DNA of 8,850 nucleotides from SP202 sp036339395 (GTDB lineage Bacteria; Planctomycetota; Phycisphaerae; Phycisphaerales; SM1A02), in assembly GCA_036339395.1 (NCBI GenBank), contig JAYZBD010000049.1, positions 1 to 8,850 on the forward strand, written 5' to 3'. Positions 1-5,987 of this stretch are shown one piece after another (the stretch's first letter is position 1; the number at the start of each line of letters is the position of its first letter). The position numbers and the translations under genes were made by a program. The notes under the pieces are model-generated. The model was not told the DNA's origin. It searched no databases and saw only the letters and a list, made by a program, of their open reading frames with translations.

Positions 1-190
1 CAGGGTCGAACACGGCGGCGTCATTACTCTGCAGCGAGCATCGTGACTTGCTGTGACGATCAGCAACCTCGGTAATTTCGAGAATTGGCGACACCGGGCC
101 AGGGACCCGCAGGAGTTCGCCTGCGCCTTCGAGGTGGCGCATGAACGAGGCAAGATCACGAAAGACTGGCCTTGACACGTCGGGAAGCAT
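1..190 (-). CDS. UbiD-family decarboxylase, N-terminal fragment (cut by left edge)
   Basis: This minus-strand frame is open from an ATG at 190-188 to the left edge with no stop, giving about 63 residues. It reads FRDLASFMRHLEGAGEL, then LLRVPGPVSPILEITEVADR, then HSKSR. The order 'RDL..F...LE..GEL.RV..PV.P.LEI.E.ADR' is the characteristic N-terminus of UbiD-type decarboxylases. These use prenylated flavin to decarboxylate aromatic or unsaturated acids, classically 4-hydroxy-3-polyprenylbenzoate in ubiquinone synthesis or the equivalent futalosine-pathway step for menaquinone. The prenyl-FMN and metal-binding core lies outside the window, so the substrate cannot be judged. The start could also be GTG at 178-176, four codons later; neither has a clear Shine-Dalgarno sequence. 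The gene diverges from the ABC transporter operon. Family assignment rests on sequence resemblance only. Confidence 0.75.
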   Translation of the reverse strand, partial: MLPDVSRPVFRDLASFMRHLEGAGELLRVPGPVSPILEITEVADRHSKSRCSLQSNDAAVFDP

Positions 191-222
191 ACCACGCTGG
201 CTGCATGACCCGGGAGGAGTCG

Positions 223-1245
223 ATGCAACCCTGCGTCGCATTCGGTAGCCTGTGCAATTCAATGAGCAGCAACGGATACGTCATCGACGTCCACGACGTC
301 CACAAGACCTACAAGAAGCGGATCAAGGCCCTCCAGGGAGTCGACCTGCAGGTAGGTTCCGGTGAAATCTTCGGCCTCCTTGGCCCCAATGGCGCGGGCA
401 AATCCACCCTTGTCAAGATCCTCATGACGGTAGTCCGCCCTGACCAGATCAGCGGCACCTTTCTTGGCGCATCGGTTGGGCAGAAGGAACCGCTCTCGAA
501 GGTCGGCTACCTCCCTGAACACCACCATTTCCCCGGGTACCTCACCGGGCTCCAGGTCATCGAGTTCAGTGGCGCCATGTGTGGGCTGTCGAAGCGGGAA
601 CGCCACGCCAATGCCGGGAAACTCCTCGACCGGGTCGGCATGACCAAGTGGGGATCCAGTCGGCTCAACAGTTACTCCAAGGGAATGCTGCAACGCGTGG
701 GCCTTGCCCAGGCACTCGTGAATGAACCGAAGGTGGTACTCCTCGACGAACCTACGGACGGTGTCGATCCCGTTGGAAGGCGGGAGATCAGGGATCTCCT
801 GCTCGAGCTTCGAGACGAGGGCCGCTCCATATTCCTCAACAGTCACTTGCTCAGTGAACTTGAGATGGTCTGTGACCGGGTCGCCATCATGGTCCAGGGG
901 CGGGTGTCCATGCAAGGCACCATTGATGAACTCACGAAGGACAGTCGACGATACGAGATTCATGTCCTGGGCCCGGACCCCGAATGGATCGAGAAGCATC
1001 CTGATGCCTCCGTCGAAGCAGTCGAAACAGGATGCTGCATTACCATCGCGACGGAAGATCCCGAGTCCATCCAGCCCTTCATCGATCGCCTCCGGAACGA
1101 GGGTCGGTCCATCACGCGTGTCCATGCAGTCCGTGAATCGCTTGAGGATCTCTTCATGCGGGCGGTCGTCGATGAGGCAGGCAACGTCGCCGCTCCCGGC
1201 GCCCAGATCGAACCACGACGAGGATCAAGGGGCAATGCTCCATGA
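223..1245 (+). CDS. ABC transporter ATP-binding protein (ABC-2 exporter type)
   Basis: This is the cytoplasmic ATPase of an ABC exporter; it should hydrolyse ATP to drive the permease encoded just downstream. Numbered from the ATG at 262 (327 residues), it shows Walker A GPNGAGKST (41-49), a Q-loop region YLPEH (84-88) with Pro where Gln is usual, signature YSKGM (138-142), Walker B VVLLDE (158-163), D-loop DGVDP and switch His195 in NSHLLSE. About 90 further residues follow the nucleotide-binding domain, as in CcmA-like ATPases. I chose ATG 223 (340 residues) because GGGAGG lies at 212-217 with a 5-base gap. The ABC fold itself begins near VIDVHDV, so ATG 262 is a real alternative although it lacks a Shine-Dalgarno sequence. 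A TTG at 172 would overlap the divergent ubiD-like gene and is unlikely. The transported substrate is unknown. Confidence 0.9.
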   Translation: MQPCVAFGSLCNSMSSNGYVIDVHDVHKTYKKRIKALQGVDLQVGSGEIFGLLGPNGAGKSTLVKILMTVVRPDQISGTFLGASVGQKEPLSKVGYLPEHHHFPGYLTGLQVIEFSGAMCGLSKRERHANAGKLLDRVGMTKWGSSRLNSYSKGMLQRVGLAQALVNEPKVVLLDEPTDGVDPVGRREIRDLLLELRDEGRSIFLNSHLLSELEMVCDRVAIMVQGRVSMQGTIDELTKDSRRYEIHVLGPDPEWIEKHPDASVEAVETGCCITIATEDPESIQPFIDRLRNEGRSITRVHAVRESLEDLFMRAVVDEAGNVAAPGAQIEPRRGSRGNAP

Positions 1246-2357
1246 CCCAGACACTTGCCCTGTTCATCGATGCCTACCGATTGCTCAATGCCAGGAAGAT
1301 CTTCTGGTTCACGCTCGTGCTGTCACTGCTGGTCGTCTCAAGTTTCGCGCTGGTCGGCATTCACGATGAAGGCATCTCCATCGCCTGGTGGGACCTCGAA
1401 ATTCCTGAACTCAACTCGGGGGACGCAGGTTTCACCAAGGCATGGTTCTACAAGACCATGTTCACGTCACTGGGCATCAAGTTCTGGCTGGCCTGGGTGG
1501 CGACCATCCTGGGACTCATAACCACGGCGAGCATCTTCCCGGAATTCGTAACCGCCGGCTCGATCGACATCATCCTGAGCAAGCCGATCGGTCGGTTCAG
1601 GCTCTTCATCACGAAGTACATCACGGGGCTGCTGTTCGTCATACTGCAGGTCAGCGTATTCACGGGCGCCAGTTTCCTCGTCATCGGACTGCGGGGAGGA
1701 GTCTGGGAACCTGGACTCTTCATCGCCATTCCCCTTGTCGTGATCTTCTTCAGCTATCTCTTCTCGGTCTGTGCAGTCCTGGGCGTCATCACGAGATCCA
1801 CGATCGCTTCACTGCTGCTGACGATTCTCTTCTGGTTCATGCTCTTCATCGTGCAATCCGCCGAACAGTCGTTGATGGTCTTCGACATGATGGTCCAGCA
1901 ACGAGTCACGGCCTACGAAGATGCGGTCGAACGGACCCGGCAACGCCTCGAGACGGTTGAAGATCCAGATGACACGGAACGCTGGGGGTTTCTCCATGAA
2001 ACGCTCGAGAAACGTGAAGCATCCCTGGCCGAGGCCCAAGGCTCCTCCGACAACCTCGAAGCCTGGCACAATGGACTGCTCGGGGTCATGACCGTGCTCC
2101 CGAAGACCGGGGAAACCATCCAACTGATCGAGCGTTGGACAATTGATCTTGCCGAACTGCCCGCAATGCCTGGAGAAAACTCGAGGCCGATGGTTGGTGA
2201 TGATGACCGTTTCAGACCGGATGAAGAGAAACTCGGCAAGGACCTGCAGGATGCCATTCGCAGTCGATCAGCGTGGTGGATCCTGGGCACCTCCCTCATC
2301 TTCGAGATCTTCATCCTCTGCATCGGGGCCTGGAGGTTCCAACGCCGGGACTTCTGA
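1242..2357 (+). CDS. ABC-2 type permease with large extracytoplasmic coiled-coil loop
   Basis: This 371-residue membrane protein is the partner of the preceding ATPase. Its ATG overlaps that gene's stop (ATGA), and AAGGGG lies 8 bases before it, indicating translational coupling. Six hydrophobic segments are visible at about 19-40, 79-100, 128-149, 157-180, 186-206 and 345-364. The stretch SIDIILSKPIGRFRLFITKY (107-126) between segments 2 and 3 matches the cytoplasmic 'LSKP..R..L...KY' motif of ABC-2 permeases. With six segments and a cytoplasmic N-terminus, the 138-residue loop at 207-344 would lie outside the membrane. Residues about 216-267 in it are charged and heptad-like, probably a coiled coil. 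Substrate is not inferable; lipid, drug or polymer export are all possible for this family. The stop lies four bases from the convergent proC stop, and I see no terminator hairpin between them. Confidence 0.85.
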   Translation: MTQTLALFIDAYRLLNARKIFWFTLVLSLLVVSSFALVGIHDEGISIAWWDLEIPELNSGDAGFTKAWFYKTMFTSLGIKFWLAWVATILGLITTASIFPEFVTAGSIDIILSKPIGRFRLFITKYITGLLFVILQVSVFTGASFLVIGLRGGVWEPGLFIAIPLVVIFFSYLFSVCAVLGVITRSTIASLLLTILFWFMLFIVQSAEQSLMVFDMMVQQRVTAYEDAVERTRQRLETVEDPDDTERWGFLHETLEKREASLAEAQGSSDNLEAWHNGLLGVMTVLPKTGETIQLIERWTIDLAELPAMPGENSRPMVGDDDRFRPDEEKLGKDLQDAIRSRSAWWILGTSLIFEIFILCIGAWRFQRRDF

Positions 2358-2361
2358 GCAC

Positions 2362-3159
2362 CTATCCGGAGAGTTCCTCGCCGCGATCCCGGGCCGCGAT
2401 GATCCCTGCTCGTACCGCTTCCTCGAATCCCTTCGATCGCATCACGTCCAGCCCGGCTTCCGTCGTGCCTCCAGCCGAAGCGATCGAGTCAAGCAGCATG
2501 TCCAGGTCGGAACTCGTGTTGTCCATGACAAGGGATGCGCCCCGCAGGACCTGTCGAACCATGGCCTGTGAGCGTTCTTCATCGAAACCGACATCACGTG
2601 CACCCGCAACCATCGCTGATGCGAGCAGGTAGATCCAGCCCGGGCCGGAACCACAGACTGCCGTCGCCGCGGACATGAGTGACTCGTCGATCTTCGCGGT
2701 CGTACCTATCGAGTTGAACAGGTTCGTCGTCCACTGCAGATCCTCTTCGTTTCCTCCAGAACCTGTTGCAAGACAGGTCATCGATGCGCCGAACGTTGCA
2801 CCGGTATTGGGCATCGCACGGACCACCCTGCATGCACCGCCAAGCGCTTGTTGAATCGTGCTGGAATCCAGGCCCGCCATGACCGAAATCACGAGTTGCT
2901 CATTCGATAGATCGCCAAGGCTGGATGCGGCATCCTTGAAGGACTGGGGCCGAACGGCAAGCAGGATCCTCGGAGCCGTCTTCAAGTCGGCATTCGAGGA
3001 TGCAATGGTGCAGCCCATGGCTGCGAATCGATCAAGTTGTGCTGGAACGTGGTCCGAAAGCAGGACCTGTTCCGGAGACAGCACTCCATGCTTGAAAACC
3101 CCGTCAAGCAAGGCCGATGCCAGATGCCCGACGCCCAGCACACCCATTTCACATCCCAT
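2362..3159 (-). CDS. proC: Pyrroline-5-carboxylate reductase
   Basis: The enzyme reduces 1-pyrroline-5-carboxylate to L-proline with NAD(P)H, the last step of proline synthesis, in the cytosol. Its 265 residues match the family's usual size (about 270). Visible motifs are the N-terminal Rossmann dinucleotide loop GVLGVGHLASAL (6-17), AVRPQ (68-72, usually AVKPQ), VISVMAGL (90-97), VRAMPNTGA (113-121), the catalytic-domain signature CGSGPGWIYLLASAM (169-183) and SAGGTTEAGLDVM (228-240), the conserved P5CR C-terminal block. The ATG at 3159-3157 was chosen because AGGAGG sits 5 bases upstream. The frame stays open 26 codons further upstream, but that extension precedes the Rossmann fold and overlaps the likely accA control region. 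The gene stands alone: convergent with the ABC operon and divergent from accA. Confidence 0.95.
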   Translation of the reverse strand: MGCEMGVLGVGHLASALLDGVFKHGVLSPEQVLLSDHVPAQLDRFAAMGCTIASSNADLKTAPRILLAVRPQSFKDAASSLGDLSNEQLVISVMAGLDSSTIQQALGGACRVVRAMPNTGATFGASMTCLATGSGGNEEDLQWTTNLFNSIGTTAKIDESLMSAATAVCGSGPGWIYLLASAMVAGARDVGFDEERSQAMVRQVLRGASLVMDNTSSDLDMLLDSIASAGGTTEAGLDVMRSKGFEEAVRAGIIAARDRGEELSG

Positions 3160-3258
3160 GAGAGCCTCCTGCCCCCAATCATCACGGCGAGGGGTGGTTC
3201 CGCGAGTAGAATAGCGGTTCAGAAGCGAAGCCCACACCAGGGCCGGGGCAGGAGTTCC
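3160..3258. promoter_or_regulatory. Divergent proC/accA intergenic region with ribosome binding sites
   Basis: These 99 bases separate the start codons of two divergent genes, so both promoters should lie here. On the minus strand AGGAGG (3165-3170) precedes proC by 5 bases; on the plus strand AGGAG (3250-3254) precedes accA by 4 bases. TAGAAT at 3207-3212 could be a -10 box for accA, and the overlapping TATTCT on the other strand one for proC. Neither has a convincing -35 partner at 16-18 bases, so the individual promoter calls are weak. Confidence 0.4.
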
Positions 3259-4233
3259 ATGAGTTCCACGTACACCATGCCATTTGAAGAACCTGTGGTC
3301 GAACTAGATCGCCAGATCGATGCCTTGGCTGCGCGCGACGATTCCGACAACATGGAGGAGGAATTGACCACGCTTCGATCCAGTCGGAACAGCCTTCTTG
3401 AGAAGATCTACCAGCAACTGACACCCTGGGACACGGTTCGGGTCGCTCGGCATCCTCTGCGGCCACAGACGGCTGATTACATCAACCTGATCTGCCGGGA
3501 TTTCCGTGAACTTCACGGCGATCGACACTTCGGGGATGACAGGAGCATCATCACGGGCCTTGGTCGAATCGGTTCCATCAAGGTACTCGTCGTCGGACAC
3601 CAGAAGGGTCGTACCACGCAGGAACGAATTGCGTGTCATTTCGGATGCGCACACCCCGAGGGGTACAGGAAGGCCTTGAAGAAGATGCGACTTGCCGAGA
3701 AATTCGGCCTTCCCATCGTCACGTTCATCGATACACCAGGTGCCTATCCCGGACTGAAAGCGGAAGAGCGAGGACAGGCCGAAGCCATTGCCGTCAACCT
3801 GAGGGACATGAGTCGTCTGAAGACTCCCATTGTCAGTGTCGTCATCGGTGAAGGCGGGTCAGGTGGTGCCCTGGGAATCGGGGTAGCCGATCGGGTCGCG
3901 ATGCTTCAACATTCCTGGTACTCGGTCATCAGCCCCGAAGGCTGTGCCGCCATCCTGTGGAAGGTCGCCAACGAGGAAACAAATACGACAGCGGCAAATG
4001 CCCTCGCACTGACTTCGAAACAGAACATGGAGAATGGACTGATCGATGACATCGTCGATGAGCCGCTGGGCGGTGCGCATCGTGATCCCCAGATGGCATC
4101 AGAACAACTCCAGCGATACCTGGTTGACACACTGCGTGACCTGGGAAGGTTCAATCCCAGGTCACTTGTGGAGCGGAGATATGAGAAATTCCGGAAGATT
4201 GGCGTCTACTCTGAAACAGCCACACCAGGGTGA
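3259..4233 (+). CDS. accA: Acetyl-CoA carboxylase carboxyltransferase subunit alpha
   Basis: AccA pairs with AccD to transfer the carboxyl group from carboxybiotin on AccB to acetyl-CoA, giving malonyl-CoA for fatty-acid synthesis. The 324-residue product matches the family length (about 320). Features seen are the helical N-terminus with ELDRQID (15-21), DTVRVARHPLRPQTADYI (58-75), FRELHGDRHFGDD (82-94), GHQKGR (113-118), PEGYRKALKKMRLAEKFG (133-150), FIDTPGAYPG (156-165), AEERGQAEAIA (168-178), the oxyanion-type glycine loop GEGGSGGALGIGVADR (197-212) and SVISPEGCAAILWK (222-235). I chose ATG 3259 because AGGAG lies just upstream and the N-terminus then fits the family; an in-frame extension to 3037 would run through the proC start region. 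No accD, accB or accC is in the window. Confidence 0.96.
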   Translation: MSSTYTMPFEEPVVELDRQIDALAARDDSDNMEEELTTLRSSRNSLLEKIYQQLTPWDTVRVARHPLRPQTADYINLICRDFRELHGDRHFGDDRSIITGLGRIGSIKVLVVGHQKGRTTQERIACHFGCAHPEGYRKALKKMRLAEKFGLPIVTFIDTPGAYPGLKAEERGQAEAIAVNLRDMSRLKTPIVSVVIGEGGSGGALGIGVADRVAMLQHSWYSVISPEGCAAILWKVANEETNTTAANALALTSKQNMENGLIDDIVDEPLGGAHRDPQMASEQLQRYLVDTLRDLGRFNPRSLVERRYEKFRKIGVYSETATPG

Positions 4234-4250
4234 AGAAACAGACCCGTGCG

Positions 4251-4279
4251 TTGACGAGGACCCCCGTGAACCCTACAAT
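4251..4279 (+). promoter_or_regulatory. Sigma70-type promoter for the dksA-like/lspA/truB operon
   Basis: TTGACG (4251-4256) and TACAAT (4274-4279) are separated by exactly 17 bases, each one mismatch from the housekeeping consensus TTGACA/TATAAT. The pair lies just after the accA stop and 83 bases before the next start codon, so the leader RNA would be about 75-80 bases. This is the best promoter match I found in the window, and the only clear one for the three-gene operon. Confidence 0.7.
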
Positions 4280-4316
4280 CGCCCGGCTTTCAGCAGCCAA
4301 CGCTACTGGTTGCGCT

Positions 4317-4339
4317 AAGTTGATCTTTAACAACAACTT
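4317..4339 (+). promoter_or_regulatory. Small inverted repeat in the operon leader
   Basis: AAGTTG (4317-4322) and CAACTT (4334-4339) are perfect inverted copies separated by an 11-base AT-rich loop, between the predicted transcription start and the ATG at 4363. It could form a weak hairpin in the leader or be a protein-binding palindrome. The stem is only 6 base pairs and AT-rich, so chance is a serious alternative. No run of T follows that would make it a terminator. Confidence 0.25.
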
Positions 4340-4362
4340 GTGAATATTCTGGGCACTACCTG

Positions 4363-5277
4363 ATGGCTGCTAAGAAAGTCACCCGTACAAAGAAAACCGG
4401 GAAGAAGGCCGCTTCGAAGAAGAAGGCCGCCCCGAAGAAGAAGGCCGCTTCGAAGAAGAAGGCCGCTTCGAAAAAGAAGACCGCTCCGAAGAAGAAGGCC
4501 GCTCCGAAGAAGAAAGCTGCTTCGAAGAAGAAGACCACTCCGAAGAAGAAAGCTGCTTCGAAGAAGAAGACCGCTCCGAAGAAGAAGGCCAAATCGAAGA
4601 AGAAGGCCGCTCCAAAGAAGAAGGCCAAATCAAAGAAAGAGACGCCTGCCAAGAAGGTGAAGGAAGACAAGAAATCTTCAACGGTGGCGAAGAAGAGTTC
4701 CTCAACGGGTGGCAAGCGACGCCGTTTGACCGTCCAGGAAGCGGTCATCAACTCCGAAGCAGACGACAAGGGATATGTCTTCATCAACGGCCGCAGGATC
4801 AGGAAGATCACGACCGACCCCGACAAGATGCCCAAGAAGAAACGAAGCAGTTCCGACGCTGTTTCCGATTCCACTGCCAAGATCGATATCTCGACGTTGA
4901 AGACACCATTGTCGAAATCTGAACTCAAGGATTTTGAAACGCTCCTGCTTGCCAAGCGTCGGGAACTGTTTCATGCCGTTGACTCGATGGAAACGGAAGC
5001 TCTTCGCAGTGATGACGGAGATACTTCGAACATGCCGATCCACATGGCTGATGTCGGATCGGATGCATACGAGCAGGACCTCATGCTCGGGATGGCTGAA
5101 AGTGAGCGGACACGCATCAAGGAAATTGACGAGGCCCTGATCCGAATCCGTGACAAGACCTATGGAATCTGCGAACTGACTGGTGAGCCGATCAGACAGA
5201 AGCGACTCGTTGCCAAGCCATGGGCCAAGTACAGCATTGGTGCCAAGCGACAGATCGAACGCGGCATCAGGGCCTGA
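4363..5277 (+). CDS. DksA/TraR-family protein with histone-H1-like lysine-rich N-terminal tail
   Basis: The 304-residue product has three parts. Residues 1-120 are extremely basic, including thirteen consecutive hexapeptides of the type AASKKK/AAPKKK (16-93), resembling histone H1 tails and AlgP-like bacterial proteins. Residues 121-185 form a linker containing GYVFINGRRIRKITT (137-151). Residues about 186-304 align with DksA/TraR: a helical region, the tip-like MADVGSDAYEQD (228-239), a second helix, then YGICELTGEPI and RLVAKPWAKY. Counting against E. coli DksA, the four zinc positions C114, C117, C135 and C138 become C270, T273, S291 and A294, so a normal C4 zinc site is absent. DksA proteins enter the RNA polymerase secondary channel; the tail suggests DNA or RNA binding, which is inference. 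The ATG has no obvious Shine-Dalgarno sequence, but the tail's codon pattern and the operon promoter support it. Confidence 0.85.
   Translation: MAAKKVTRTKKTGKKAASKKKAAPKKKAASKKKAASKKKTAPKKKAAPKKKAASKKKTTPKKKAASKKKTAPKKKAKSKKKAAPKKKAKSKKETPAKKVKEDKKSSTVAKKSSSTGGKRRRLTVQEAVINSEADDKGYVFINGRRIRKITTDPDKMPKKKRSSSDAVSDSTAKIDISTLKTPLSKSELKDFETLLLAKRRELFHAVDSMETEALRSDDGDTSNMPIHMADVGSDAYEQDLMLGMAESERTRIKEIDEALIRIRDKTYGICELTGEPIRQKRLVAKPWAKYSIGAKRQIERGIRA
4408..4641 (+). repeat. Coding tandem repeat, 13 units of 18 bp
   Basis: The DNA consists of thirteen head-to-tail 18-base units, each encoding two small residues (Ala-Ala, Thr-Ala, Ala-Lys or Thr-Thr), then Ser or Pro, then normally three lysines. 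Typical units are GCCGCTTCGAAGAAGAAG and GCCGCTCCGAAGAAGAAG. Lysine is almost always AAG and units differ mostly at the Ser/Pro codon (TCG or CCG) and at the alanine positions. The last unit ends in KKE. Such near-identical units can expand or contract by slippage or unequal recombination, so copy number probably varies between strains. Confidence 0.9.
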
Positions 5278-5987
5278 TGGACTCGAACGACCTGCCTGCG
5301 GCCCCACTGCATGGTTCGGAAACGACCTCACTCCAGCCGTCGAAGGATCGTCCAGCATGGCGATCAGGACGAGCCTGGCTTGTCCTGCTGCTCGTCATGG
5401 TGTTCGGGCTGGCTCTTGATCTCGGGACCAAGTCCTGGAGCTTTCATTCCGTTGCCGATCATCCTGTCGTGATCGATCGGACTGCCTTGATCAACAATGC
5501 GAACTACCAGCCGATCCCACCCCACGAAAGCGTCGTGCTCGTGCCCGGGCGAATACTCAACCTGCATCTTGTGCTGAACTCCGGCGCAGTCTTCGGTATC
5601 GGAGCAGAAAAAAGAGGGTTCTTCATCGGTTTTACCCTGGTTGCACTCGGAGTCTGTTTCTGGATCTTCACACGCTGGATGTCGGAACGAAGCACGATGG
5701 CTCATGTCGGGCTCGGGCTCGTTCTTGCAGGAGCACTTGGCAACCTCTGGGACCGTCTCATCTTCGGCAGGGTGCGTGATTTCCTCCACCTCTTCCCGGA
5801 TCGCCACCTCCCGTTCAACTGGAGTTGGCCCGGGGGAAACCCCGAATTGTTTCCGTGGGTATTCAATTGTGCCGACGTGATGCTGCTCACGGGAATGGGG
5901 CTGCTGTTGATACACCTGCACATGAGTGACCGCCGAAAGAAGGAGAGGCAGCCTGCTGACGACACGCCTGCCCCTGCCGCGTCGTGA
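5277..5987 (+). CDS. lspA: Lipoprotein signal peptidase (prolipoprotein signal peptidase II)
   Basis: LspA is an inner-membrane aspartyl protease that cleaves the signal peptide of diacylglyceryl-prolipoproteins just before the lipidated cysteine. From the ATG at 5277 the product has 236 residues. Seen are a first membrane segment with LALDLGTK (45-52), the conserved NSGAVFGIG (101-109), a segment ending in ALGNLWDRLIFGRVRDF (153-169) carrying one catalytic Asp (D168), and VFNCADVMLLTGM (195-207) carrying the second (D200). It is longer than the usual 160-170 residues because of a 30-residue N-terminal extension, about 45 residues between segment 1 and the NSG motif, and extra residues between the two catalytic Asp. 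The start is in TGATG, sharing one base with the previous stop, so translation is probably coupled; an upstream in-frame ATG at 5220 would lie inside the previous gene. Confidence 0.93.
   Translation: MDSNDLPAAPLHGSETTSLQPSKDRPAWRSGRAWLVLLLVMVFGLALDLGTKSWSFHSVADHPVVIDRTALINNANYQPIPPHESVVLVPGRILNLHLVLNSGAVFGIGAEKRGFFIGFTLVALGVCFWIFTRWMSERSTMAHVGLGLVLAGALGNLWDRLIFGRVRDFLHLFPDRHLPFNWSWPGGNPELFPWVFNCADVMLLTGMGLLLIHLHMSDRRKKERQPADDTPAPAAS

Noticed and set aside
172..222. In-frame upstream TTG start at 172 for the ABC ATPase, and TTGACA at 172-177 as its -35 box
   Set aside because: The TTG start would overlap the divergent ubiD-like gene and adds residues unlike ABC proteins. The TTGACA has no -10 partner at 16-18 bases (sequence there is GC-rich), so it is probably chance.
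259..1125. Minus-strand frame of 288 codons opposite the ABC ATPase
   Set aside because: The plus strand encodes all ABC motifs in order; the antisense product matches nothing I recognise.
4408..4641. CRISPR-like or mobile-element repeat
   Set aside because: The repeats are contiguous with no spacers, keep the reading frame and encode a periodic protein tail, so they are a coding tandem repeat.
4356..4955. Minus-strand frame rich in Phe and Ala that looks like a membrane protein
   Set aside because: It is simply the reverse complement of the lysine-repeat codons (AAG read as CTT/TTC). The plus-strand frame has the promoter, the DksA domain and the operon context.
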